Below, piece after piece: positions 7,771 through 14,462 of a DNA stretch of 25,040 bases (position 1 is the stretch's first letter; each line of letters begins with the position of its first letter). The translations under genes and the position numbers were made by a program. The DNA is taken from the NCBI GenBank assembly GCA_017612495.1, contig JAGAFQ010000024.1:1-25040 (forward strand), read 5' to 3'. This DNA is from Clostridia bacterium (GTDB lineage Bacteria > Bacillota > Clostridia > Oscillospirales > CAG-272). The notes below the pieces were generated by a model that made no database searches, had not been told where the DNA came from, and saw only the letters and a list, made by a program, of their open reading frames with translations.

Positions 7771-9000
7771 ATGAAAATCTATGAAGAGTTAATTGCCCGC
7801 GGCTTGATCGCGCAGACTACCGACGAAGATCAGATACGTGATCTTATAAACGCAGGCAAAGCAACGTTCTATATCGGTTTCGACTGCACGGCTGACAGTT
7901 TGACTGCCGGTCACTTTATGACCCTTACGCTTATGAAACGTCTTCAAATGGCGGGCAATAAGCCCATAGCGCTTATCGGCGGAGGCACCACGATGATAGG
8001 CGATCCCTCCGGCAGAAGCGATATGAGAAAAATGCTCACCAAAGAAGATATCGATCACAATGCCGAATGTTTCCGCCGTCAGATGGAAAGATTCATCGAA
8101 TTCGGCGAAGGTCCCGGCAAAGCGCAGATGGTCAATAATGCCGATTGGCTTTTGAATCTCAACTATATCGATCTTCTTCGTGAGGTCGGCCCGTGTTTCT
8201 CGGTCAATAATATGTTAAGAGCCGAATGTTACAAGCAGAGGATGGAAAAAGGTCTCAGCTTTCTTGAATTCAACTATATGATAATGCAGTCATATGACTT
8301 TTATTATCTGTATCAGCACTATAATTGCAATCTTGAATTCGGCGGAAACGATCAGTGGAGCAATATGCTCGGCGGCACAGAGCTTATAAGACGCAAGCTC
8401 GGCAAAGATGCTCACGCAATGACGATAACGCTTCTTACCGACTCTCACGGCAACAAAATGGGCAAGACTGCCGGAAATGCCGTTTGGCTCGATCCCAACA
8501 AGACAAGTCCCTACGATTTCTATCAATATTGGCGCAACGTAGGTGACGAAGACGTCATCAAGTGCATAAAGCTTTTGACCTTCCTGCCGCTCGAACAAAT
8601 CGATGAAATGGCAACCTGGAAAGATAACAAGCTCAATGACGCAAAAGATATCTTGGCGTATGAGCTTACGAGTATGGTACACGGCAAAGAGGAGGCCGAC
8701 AAAGCTCGATCCGCTTCAAAAGCTCTCTTCGGCGGCGGCAGTGATTCGCAAAACGTTCCCGAATGCAAACTTGCGGCAGACGATTTCGCAGGCGGCGCAA
8801 TAGGTATCATCGACCTTGTCACAAAAGCAGGCTTTGCCGCATCGAGAGGCGAGGCAAAGCGCCTTATTTTGCAAGGCGGCGTGACACTTTGCGATGAAAA
8901 GATCACGGATATTTCAAAATCCTATGATACGGAATTTTTCAAGTCAAGTGAAGTAATTATGAGAAAAGGCAAGAAGAGCTTCATTAAATTCACGGTATAG
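7771..9000 (+). CDS. tyrS: Tyrosyl-tRNA synthetase
   Basis: It charges tRNA-Tyr with tyrosine. The 409-residue product has the class I Rossmann core: FYIGFDCTADSLTAGHF (33-49) contains the HIGH-type motif as TAGH, GGTTMIGDPSGR (71-82) follows, then GGNDQWSNM, and KMGKT (229-233) is the KMSKS loop. A C-terminal S4-like domain covers about 340-409 (AASRGEAKRLILQGGV). AGGAG precedes the ATG. The 23-base gap from recN leaves no room for a T-box leader, so this copy is probably expressed from the upstream operon and not tyrosine-attenuated. Confidence 0.97.
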   Translation: MKIYEELIARGLIAQTTDEDQIRDLINAGKATFYIGFDCTADSLTAGHFMTLTLMKRLQMAGNKPIALIGGGTTMIGDPSGRSDMRKMLTKEDIDHNAECFRRQMERFIEFGEGPGKAQMVNNADWLLNLNYIDLLREVGPCFSVNNMLRAECYKQRMEKGLSFLEFNYMIMQSYDFYYLYQHYNCNLEFGGNDQWSNMLGGTELIRRKLGKDAHAMTITLLTDSHGNKMGKTAGNAVWLDPNKTSPYDFYQYWRNVGDEDVIKCIKLLTFLPLEQIDEMATWKDNKLNDAKDILAYELTSMVHGKEEADKARSASKALFGGGSDSQNVPECKLAADDFAGGAIGIIDLVTKAGFAASRGEAKRLILQGGVTLCDEKITDISKSYDTEFFKSSEVIMRKGKKSFIKFTV

Positions 9001-9016
9001 ATCAAAACATAATATC

Positions 9017-9061
9017 ACTCCGCAAATCATATTTTGTAAAAAATGGATTTGCGGAGTTTTT
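9017..9061 (+). terminator. Intrinsic terminator after tyrS, overlapping the next gene's RBS
   Basis: ACTCCGCAAATC (9017-9028) pairs perfectly with GATTTGCGGAGT (9046-9057). ATTTT (9031-9035) and AAAAT (9040-9044) can extend the stem over a GTAA loop. TTTTT follows at 9057-9061. The right arm contains GCGGAG, which is also the ribosome binding site of the gene starting at 9064. Confidence 0.85.
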
Positions 9062-9063
9062 AT

Positions 9064-9588
9064 ATGAAAAATTCTTTTTTTGACAAAATTTTATCAAAGG
9101 TCCGAATTGATTTATCACAGTTGGGAATCACATATCCGATCGTTTTTGCCGTCCTATCGGTACTGATTGCCGTCTTATCGGCCTTTGTGTGCAAGACCAA
9201 CGCATTTTTCTTTTGGTGCAAACGTCCGCCGTTTTGTCTGCCGTTTTTGATCTTGCTCTTGATAATAAACGTTATGTTCATAGCATTCGGCATTTCAGTC
9301 GGCTGTATTGCGGCGATAAAGGAAAGATATTTTCTCATTGACAAATACAAAGCTCTCCTTGTTGCAACGATCGCTTACGTATTTATGTTTTCATGGGCGC
9401 CGATCTTCTTTTTGACGTACAATATTTTTATCAGCGCAATTATATCGGCGATCATTTCGGCACTATTGTTGATATTTCTGCTCTTATCGAAGAAGATATG
9501 CTTTACGGCTTTTATATTTTCTCTGATTTCACTTATTATCGGCATATATCTTTGCTATCTGAATTTTGCATTTTTTATCGTTTCTTGA
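9064..9588 (+). CDS. Divergent TspO/MBR-like five-helix membrane protein
   Basis: The 174-residue product is very hydrophobic, with five likely membrane helices (about 23-43, 59-83, 95-115, 120-142, 147-172). Scattered residues follow the TspO/MBR pattern in order: KRPPFCLP (53-60) for the KPxWxPP segment, WAPIFF (111-116) for the W-x-x-x-F-F segment of helix 3, and YLxYLNFAFF near the C-terminus for the conserved LN. Family members bind porphyrins, heme or sterols. The match is weak in helix 2, which lacks the usual W and Y residues. The ATG at 9064 has GCGGAG 7 bases upstream. An ATG at 9043 lies inside the terminator and lacks a site. No terminator is visible downstream. Confidence 0.65.
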   Translation: MKNSFFDKILSKVRIDLSQLGITYPIVFAVLSVLIAVLSAFVCKTNAFFFWCKRPPFCLPFLILLLIINVMFIAFGISVGCIAAIKERYFLIDKYKALLVATIAYVFMFSWAPIFFLTYNIFISAIISAIISALLLIFLLLSKKICFTAFIFSLISLIIGIYLCYLNFAFFIVS

Positions 9589-9598
9589 CGGCAAATTA

Positions 9599-9627
9599 TT
9601 GACGAATTACAGGCGATATGCTATAAT
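9599..9627 (+). promoter_or_regulatory. Sigma-A promoter with extended -10 for the HPr-like gene
   Basis: TTGACG (9599-9604) and TATAAT (9622-9627) are 17 bases apart, and TG at 9619-9620 makes an extended -10. It is among the best promoters in the window and implies high expression of the small gene that follows. Confidence 0.8.
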
Positions 9628-9670
9628 TAGTCATACGATATTCGGCCATGCCGTTTTACAGGAGAAAAAT

Positions 9671-9901
9671 ATGAAAACAGTAAATATCCAATTATCTTCG
9701 ATCGAAGATGTTCGCAACTTTGTAAATATCGTCGGAAAATACGATATAGACATCGATTTGTCATCCGGCAGATACGTTGTAGATGCCAAATCCATAATGG
9801 GCATTTTCAGCCTTGATCTGATGAAACCAATCACACTCACGGCTCACGCAGACAACTGCGATACACTTATGGCAGATATAAAGCCTTTCATTGTTGAATA
9901 A
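9671..9901 (+). CDS. HPr-like protein lacking the catalytic histidine
   Basis: The 76-residue product has the HPr fold pattern. KYDIDIDLSSGRYVVDAKSIMG (23-44, abbreviated) aligns with the HPr segment around the regulatory serine, so Ser41 matches HPr Ser46 within KSIMG. The His15 position aligns with Ser10, and no histidine occurs in the first 50 residues, so it cannot act as a normal PTS phosphocarrier. By analogy with Bacillus Crh it could be a regulatory HPr variant, but that is inference. GGAG (9661-9664) is 6 bases before the ATG. It stands alone between its own promoter and terminator. Confidence 0.8.
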   Translation: MKTVNIQLSSIEDVRNFVNIVGKYDIDIDLSSGRYVVDAKSIMGIFSLDLMKPITLTAHADNCDTLMADIKPFIVE

Positions 9902-9907
9902 ATAGAT

Positions 9908-9935
9908 ACGGCAAAGTTCATCTTTGCCGTGTTTT
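9908..9935 (+). terminator. Intrinsic terminator after the HPr-like gene
   Basis: ACGGCAAAG (9908-9916) and CTTTGCCGT (9922-9930) form a 9-base-pair stem with loop TTCAT, followed by GTTTTGCTT. It isolates the HPr-like gene from dacF. Confidence 0.8.
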
Positions 9936-9940
9936 GCTTA

Positions 9941-9971
9941 TGAATATCTTTTTTGCGGCAAGAGTATAATA
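9941..9971 (+). promoter_or_regulatory. Putative dacF promoter
   Basis: TATAATA at 9965-9971 lies about 30 bases before the dacF start. No good sigma-A -35 sits 17 bases upstream. TGAATA (9941-9946), 18 bases upstream, resembles a forespore sigma-F/G -35, and TATAATA matches five of seven positions of the sigma-G CATACTA box. The class is undecided. Confidence 0.5.
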
Positions 9972-9999
9972 TCTCAAAACGACTCTTTCGGAGAAAGAT

Positions 10000-11148
10000 A
10001 TGAATAAAAAAATCCGTTTAGCTACAACACTTATTTTATCGCTTATCATACTGTCTTTACACACATTTGCCGCATTCGAGCTGCCGCAATACGGCGGCAA
10101 GATAAACGCAAGATCCGCCGTTTTGATGGAAATGTCAAGCGGAAAGATCTTGTATTCGCTAAATGCCGATACACCTTATTCACCGGCTTCCGTCACAAAA
10201 ATAATGACGGTTTTGCTCATTGTCGAAGCTATCGAGAATAAGCAGATTGCCGAAAGCGATATCGTGACTGTCAGCGATACTGCATCGAAAATGGGCGGCT
10301 CACAGGTATATCTCAAAGCCGGAGAAGAGATGAGCGTCGGGGAAATGTTAAAATGCGTCCTCGTTTCTTCTGCAAACGACGCATCCGTCGCTCTCGCAGA
10401 AAAGCTTTACGGAAGCGAAGACAGTTTTGTGGCGCAAATGAACGCGCGTGCCAAGGAACTCGGTATGACAAACGCTCAATTTACCAATGCAACGGGTCTT
10501 GATGATGACGGCGGCAACCTAATGAGCGCAAACGATATAGCCATCGCATCGAGAGAACTGTTAAAGCATGAAGAGATTTTCAAATATACGACCATTTGGA
10601 TGGATTCCATCCGCGACGGCGCTTTCGGTCTCACAAACACAAACAGACTCATACGCTTCTATAAAGGCGCAAACGGGCTTAAAACGGGCTCTACCTCAAA
10701 AGCGGGCTATTGCATAAGCGCAACGGCAAAACGCGACGGAATGCAGCTTATCGCGGTCATAATGGGATCTGAAACACGCGATATACGAAACGACGCGGCA
10801 AAAGCGCTTCTCGATTTCGGCTTTTCAAATTCCGCTTTACATTCAACGGGTGCCGAACTCTTAAACGATATGCCGATTTATGCCGCAAACAAGCAAACTC
10901 TGAAAATCGGCGTCAACTCAAATTCGATTTTGACCTCAAAAGCACTTTCCGATAAGATCGAGCGCAAAATAAACCTCACAGAAGACTTAAAAGCGCCGAT
11001 TTGCGCCGGCGATACCGTCGGCACGGTTGATTTTATAGCAAACGGAGAAACGGTCGATTCAGAGCCGATTTTGGCTCTTGAAGATGCAGACCGTATCGGT
11101 TTTACGGGAATTTTCAAAAAACTTTTTTTAAAAATGCTGTATGTTTGA
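10000..11148 (+). CDS. dacF: D-alanyl-D-alanine carboxypeptidase (DacF/PBP5-like)
   Basis: This is a secreted class C low-molecular-weight penicillin-binding protein that trims the terminal D-Ala of peptidoglycan stem peptides. The 382-residue product has a signal peptide (about 1-25, KKIR then a hydrophobic stretch). The three active-site motifs are SVTK (Ser64 nucleophile, Lys67), SAN (124-126) and KTG (228-230). A C-terminal beta domain follows, and the tail FKKLFLKMLYV may be an amphipathic membrane anchor. GGAG is 6 bases before the ATG. The subfamily choice (DacF rather than DacA/DacB) is by resemblance and is less certain than the activity. pgi follows after 18 bases. Confidence 0.93.
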   Translation: MNKKIRLATTLILSLIILSLHTFAAFELPQYGGKINARSAVLMEMSSGKILYSLNADTPYSPASVTKIMTVLLIVEAIENKQIAESDIVTVSDTASKMGGSQVYLKAGEEMSVGEMLKCVLVSSANDASVALAEKLYGSEDSFVAQMNARAKELGMTNAQFTNATGLDDDGGNLMSANDIAIASRELLKHEEIFKYTTIWMDSIRDGAFGLTNTNRLIRFYKGANGLKTGSTSKAGYCISATAKRDGMQLIAVIMGSETRDIRNDAAKALLDFGFSNSALHSTGAELLNDMPIYAANKQTLKIGVNSNSILTSKALSDKIERKINLTEDLKAPICAGDTVGTVDFIANGETVDSEPILALEDADRIGFTGIFKKLFLKMLYV

Positions 11149-11166
11149 TTACGGCGGGAGGAAGTT

Positions 11167-12459
11167 ATGTCATTAAGTTTGGATAAATCTTATTTTGAAG
11201 GAATGTTTGAAGATGCTGATTTCAGCACGGCAGATGAGCTCAAAAAATATGCTTATGACAAGGTACTTAAGAGAGACGGCGAAGGCGCCGTTATGCTCGG
11301 TTGGGCGGAGCTGCCGAAAAACTATGACCGCGACGAGATCAAGAGAATACGCAACATTTCAAAAGAGATAAGAAGCAAATGCGATGCATTTATTCTTATC
11401 GGAATCGGCGGCTCATACCTCGGCACGCGCGCAGGCGTCGATTTTATCAAGTCCTCTTTCTACAACTCATTTGCAAAGGATACGCCGAAGATCTATTATC
11501 TCGGCAATAACGTTTCGACCGACTATATAAGTGCCGTTTTGGAAGAATGCAAAGATAAAGAGGTCTGCGTAAACGTCATTTCAAAATCGGGCACGACGGC
11601 CGAACCCGCCATCTCTTTCTTGCTCGTAAACGACTTTATGCTCAAAAAATACGGTGAAGCGGCATATTCAAGAATATATGTCACTACCGACCCACAAAAG
11701 GGAACTATGCTTGATTTTGCAAACAAGCACGGTTGCACGAAATTTTCGGTTCCGTCCGACATTGGCGGCAGATATTCCGTTTTGACACCGGTAGGGCTTT
11801 TGCCGCTTGCAGTCTGCGGATGCGATATTGATGCGATTTTAGCGGGTGCTTACAAGGCATATCAAAAATATTATCAAGGCGGTATCGATAATAACGATGC
11901 TTTGTATCTTGCTTTTGCAAGATATTTTCTCGGCGAAAAGGGCAGATGTCTTGAACTTTTCACAAGCTATGAGCCTGATATTTGCAATTTCACCGCCTGG
12001 TGCTGTCAGCTCTTCGGCGAGAGCGAAGGCAAAGACGGCAAGGGAATGTTTCCGTCACCTGCCGTATTTTCGACCGATCTTCACTCGCTTGGTCAGTATA
12101 TACAAGACGGCAGGCGCACTATGATCGAAACGGCGATCTATATTGAAAATCCGAATGATAAAATAAAAATCCCAAACGATTTAGCCGTTGACGGTCTTGA
12201 TTATCTGCGCGGGAAAGACCTTTCGGATATCAATAACTATATTCTGAAAGCCGCTGCCACCGCACACAAGGATGCAAACGTTCCGACTTTTATCATTCGC
12301 GTTGATAAAAAAGATGAAGAAAATTTCGGTATGCTCGTATATTTTCTTGAGCTCGTTTGCGCATTTACGGCTTATATGCTGAAAGTAAACCCTTTTAATC
12401 AGCCCGGTGTCGAAGCTTATAAAAACTATATGTATCGGTTTTTGGGTAAAAACAAGTAA
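11167..12459 (+). CDS. pgi: Glucose-6-phosphate isomerase
   Basis: It interconverts glucose 6-phosphate and fructose 6-phosphate in glycolysis and gluconeogenesis. The 430-residue product is of the shorter Firmicutes type. GIGGSYLGTRA (79-89) and SKSGTTAEP (139-147) form the sugar-phosphate binding sites, GESEGKDGKG and STDLHSLGQY belong to the second isomerase half, and NPFNQPGVEAYK near the C-terminus carries the conserved lysine. GGGAGG precedes the ATG. It probably shares the dacF transcript. Confidence 0.97.
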   Translation: MSLSLDKSYFEGMFEDADFSTADELKKYAYDKVLKRDGEGAVMLGWAELPKNYDRDEIKRIRNISKEIRSKCDAFILIGIGGSYLGTRAGVDFIKSSFYNSFAKDTPKIYYLGNNVSTDYISAVLEECKDKEVCVNVISKSGTTAEPAISFLLVNDFMLKKYGEAAYSRIYVTTDPQKGTMLDFANKHGCTKFSVPSDIGGRYSVLTPVGLLPLAVCGCDIDAILAGAYKAYQKYYQGGIDNNDALYLAFARYFLGEKGRCLELFTSYEPDICNFTAWCCQLFGESEGKDGKGMFPSPAVFSTDLHSLGQYIQDGRRTMIETAIYIENPNDKIKIPNDLAVDGLDYLRGKDLSDINNYILKAAATAHKDANVPTFIIRVDKKDEENFGMLVYFLELVCAFTAYMLKVNPFNQPGVEAYKNYMYRFLGKNK

Positions 12460-12467
12460 AATTTCAC

Positions 12468-12506
12468 AAAATTTCAATTTAATTCTTCAAATTCTATTGA
12501 AATTTT
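12468..12506. repeat. AT-rich inverted repeat over the -35 region
   Basis: AAAATTTCAAT (12468-12478) and ATTGAAATTTT (12496-12506) are perfect complements over a 17-base spacer, and AAAATTTCA also occurs at 12458-12466. There is no T-run after it, so it is a poor terminator. It overlaps the TTGAAA -35 box and may be an operator. Confidence 0.45.
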
Positions 12507-12525
12507 GCCGAATATATTGTATCAT
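12497..12525 (+). promoter_or_regulatory. Sigma-A-type promoter for the P-loop gene
   Basis: TTGAAA (12497-12502) and TATCAT (12520-12525) are 17 bases apart. Transcription would start near 12532 and leave a leader of about 64 bases before the start codon at 12596. Confidence 0.65.
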
Positions 12526-12532
12526 AACGGTA

Positions 12533-12589
12533 GGGTAATATATGCTTCGGTGATCGCTACCCGAAAATCTGCGATCATCGGGAATGGAG
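12533..12589 (+). promoter_or_regulatory. Possible structured leader with alternative hairpins
   Basis: Three pairings compete in this stretch: GGGTA (12533-12537) with TACCC (12558-12562), TGATCGC (12551-12557) with GCGATCA (12571-12577), and CCCGA (12560-12564) with TCGGG (12578-12582). The last ends just before the ribosome binding site GGAG (12586-12589). I do not recognise it as a known riboswitch class. Confidence 0.35.
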
Positions 12590-12595
12590 TTTTTT

Positions 12596-13003
12596 ATGCT
12601 TAAATTGATAGTAGGTGTCAAAGGTACCGGCAAAACAAAGGCTCTTATCGAGATGGTCAATGCGGCTGCTGAAAAAACAGTTGGTTCCGTTGCTTGCATT
12701 GAACAAGGCAATAAATTGAGATTTGATATCAAGTCTGCCGTAAGACTTCTCGACGTAACGGAGTATATGATTGACGATGCCGAAGCACTTTTCGGATATA
12801 TAGCAGGTATTTACGCAAGCAATCACGACATCACCGAGATCTTTGTAGATTCCGCTCTCAAGATCTGCCGCGACGATATGACTGCTTTCGAGACCTTCGT
12901 TTTGAAGCTTGAAGCTTTTTCAAATGCCAACGGCATCAACCTCGGTATCACCGCTTCTACCGATATTTCAAACATTCCCGATTCACTCAAAAAATTCATC
13001 TGA
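12596..13003 (+). CDS. Conserved small P-loop ATP-binding protein of unknown function
   Basis: The 135-residue product begins LKLIVGVKGTGKTKAL, where GVKGTGKT (7-14) is a Walker A loop. EIFVDSALKI looks like a Walker B strand (hydrophobics then Asp). GYIAGIYASNHDITEIFVDS resembles a Clostridia family often labelled ATP-binding or PilT-like protein, but I know of no established function. No membrane segment or DNA-binding motif is visible. An ATG at 12584 would place the ribosome binding site inside the gene. The ATG at 12596 lies 6 bases after GGAG, so it is preferred. It has its own promoter and terminator. Confidence 0.8.
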   Translation: MLKLIVGVKGTGKTKALIEMVNAAAEKTVGSVACIEQGNKLRFDIKSAVRLLDVTEYMIDDAEALFGYIAGIYASNHDITEIFVDSALKICRDDMTAFETFVLKLEAFSNANGINLGITASTDISNIPDSLKKFI

Positions 13004-13013
13004 TGATATTTTT

Positions 13014-13044
13014 AAAGCCGACCGCAAAAGCGGTCGGCTTTTTT
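13014..13044 (+). terminator. Strong intrinsic terminator after the P-loop gene
   Basis: AAAGCCGACCGC (13014-13025), loop AAAA and GCGGTCGGCTTT (13030-13041) form a 12-base-pair stem, followed by a T-run to 13044. Confidence 0.93.
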
Positions 13045-13066
13045 AGTGTCACGGTTTTTATATCGG

Positions 13067-13075
13067 CATATCTTA
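13067..13075 (+). promoter_or_regulatory. Candidate mother-cell sporulation (sigma-E/K) -10 box
   Basis: CATATCTTA matches the CATANNNTA -10 consensus of sigma-E and sigma-K, about 53 bases before the start of the Cys-rich gene. An AC at 13051-13052 could be part of a sigma-K -35, but its spacing (14 bases) is shorter than usual. No sigma-A promoter is apparent between the terminator and the gene. Confidence 0.4.
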
Positions 13076-13127
13076 ATAGCGAGATGGTTTTCACCGTCAT
13101 TTATTTTACAAGGAGGAATAATTCCCG

Positions 13128-13958
13128 ATGGCCGATATGAAAAGCGGCTGCTTTGGCTCACAGTCTCAAAGCGGCTTTGGCAAAGACTCGGTCTATGTCG
13201 ATGTAAGCAGAATTCTCGATAGCTGCCGTGATAAAGACTGCTATGAAAATACAAGAGTATATCTTACATCATTTGGCCAAGAAGTCATCGAAAGATGCGG
13301 ATCGATCAGAGTAAAATCCGCCCAAATAGCCGGCACCAACATATGTGTAAATCCCATAACTTTCAATAAGGGTTTTTACCAGATCACAATTAAAATCTAC
13401 GTAAAAATCGTTTTAGAGGCATGTGTATGTCTCGGCAACTCACAAGAGATCGAAGGCGTATGCGTCTGCGAAAAGAACGTTGTTCTTTACGGAAGCGAGG
13501 GAAGTGTGAACATCTTCAGAAGCGATAACTGCCCGAATTGTTTTTGCAGAGCACCTTCTCTTGCCTCAAAAGCGCAGAACAACCTGCCTGTTGCCGTACT
13601 TGAGGTAGCAGAGCCCGTAGTTTTGGATGCAAAGATAGTTGACAAGTGCGACTGCCAAAAATGCTGCGACTGTCAGAACTGCATCGATCTGCCCGAAGAA
13701 ATTTTGGATTGCATTTCGGGTAAGCTCTGCGACTGCGAGGGCAATAAGATCTTGACCGTTTCACTCGGATTTTTCTCGGTAGTGAGGATCGAACGTCCCG
13801 GTCAGTATCTCGTATCCGGCACGCCTTACAGCGTACCCGATAAAGAATGCCTGCCGAGCGATGACGAAACACCCTGCGAGATATTCAAAAATATGAGTTT
13901 TCCGACTGACGAATTTTATCCGCCTGCATACGGATGCGGCTGCAATAATCAGCGATAA
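13128..13958 (+). CDS. Cysteine-rich, spore-coat-like protein of unknown function
   Basis: The 276-residue product has 25 cysteines. They form CxC pairs (99/101, 112/114, 201/203, 270/272), a CPNCFC knot (135-140) and a dense cluster at 174-185 with six Cys. There is no signal peptide or membrane segment. The N-terminal part (SVYVDVSRILDSC, then NTRVYLTSFGQEVIERCGSI) resembles uncharacterised Clostridia proteins that I believe are spore-coat or SipL-related, but I cannot assign a domain with certainty. A full AAGGAGG (13110-13116) lies 11 bases before the ATG. Isolation between two terminators and a sigma-E/K-like -10 fit a late sporulation gene. Metal binding is an alternative reading of the cluster. 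Confidence 0.75.
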   Translation: MADMKSGCFGSQSQSGFGKDSVYVDVSRILDSCRDKDCYENTRVYLTSFGQEVIERCGSIRVKSAQIAGTNICVNPITFNKGFYQITIKIYVKIVLEACVCLGNSQEIEGVCVCEKNVVLYGSEGSVNIFRSDNCPNCFCRAPSLASKAQNNLPVAVLEVAEPVVLDAKIVDKCDCQKCCDCQNCIDLPEEILDCISGKLCDCEGNKILTVSLGFFSVVRIERPGQYLVSGTPYSVPDKECLPSDDETPCEIFKNMSFPTDEFYPPAYGCGCNNQR

Positions 13959-13961
13959 CGC

Positions 13962-14000
13962 AACTAAAAAATCCTGCCGTTCGGCAGGATTTTTTTAGTT
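13962..14000. terminator. Bidirectional terminator between the Cys-rich gene and ispF
   Basis: AAAAAATCCTGCC (13966-13978), loop GTTC and GGCAGGATTTTTT form the main stem. AACT (13962-13965) and AGTT (13997-14000) extend it with one bulged T. There is a T-run on each strand, so it can stop both convergent transcripts. The ispF stop codon lies inside the right arm. Confidence 0.9.
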
Positions 14001-14462
14001 TATCAAGCACACCGCGTGAGCGCTAATTCCTTCTTCATTGCCGGTAAAGCCGAGCTTTTCTTCCGTTGTCGCTTTTATACTTATTTGCGATACGGCGGTC
14101 TCTAAAACGGAAGCTATATTTTTTCGCATATCCTCGATATAAGGCGCTAATTTCGGTGATTGGCAAATAATGGTCGCATCAATATTTTCGATAGTATATC
14201 CCGAATTATTGAGAAGCTTTGACACAACTTTCAAGAGCGCCAAGCTGTCGGCGCCCGAATATTTTTCATCGGTGTCGGGGAACAACTTACCTATATCGCC
14301 GAGGGCAGCGGCGCCCAAAAGCGCATCCATGACGGCGTGTGTTAAAACATCGGCATCGGAATGTCCCAAAAGACCTTTATTATTCGGTATTGTAACGCCG
14401 CCTAAAATGAGTTTTCTTTCAAAGACCAAGCGATGAACGTCATATCCGTGTCCGATCCTCAT
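13995..14462 (-). CDS. ispF: 2-C-methyl-D-erythritol 2,4-cyclodiphosphate synthase
   Basis: It cyclises CDP-ME 2-phosphate to MEcPP in the MEP isoprenoid pathway. The 155-residue product has metal ligands Asp8 and His10 (GYDVH) and His42 (DVLTHAVMDALLGA), with the binding segment LGHSDADVL. ATTEEKLGFTGNEEGISAHA is at the C-terminus. Its start overlaps ispD by 4 bases (ATGA-type coupling). It is convergent with the Cys-rich gene. Confidence 0.97.
   Translation of the reverse strand: MRIGHGYDVHRLVFERKLILGGVTIPNNKGLLGHSDADVLTHAVMDALLGAAALGDIGKLFPDTDEKYSGADSLALLKVVSKLLNNSGYTIENIDATIICQSPKLAPYIEDMRKNIASVLETAVSQISIKATTEEKLGFTGNEEGISAHAVCLIN

Noticed and set aside
13644..13688. Zinc-finger or ferredoxin-type domain in the Cys cluster
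   Set aside because: Spacing (C-x-C-x2-CC-x-C-x2-C) does not fit a standard 4Fe-4S or zinc-finger pattern, and many other Cys are spread through the protein.
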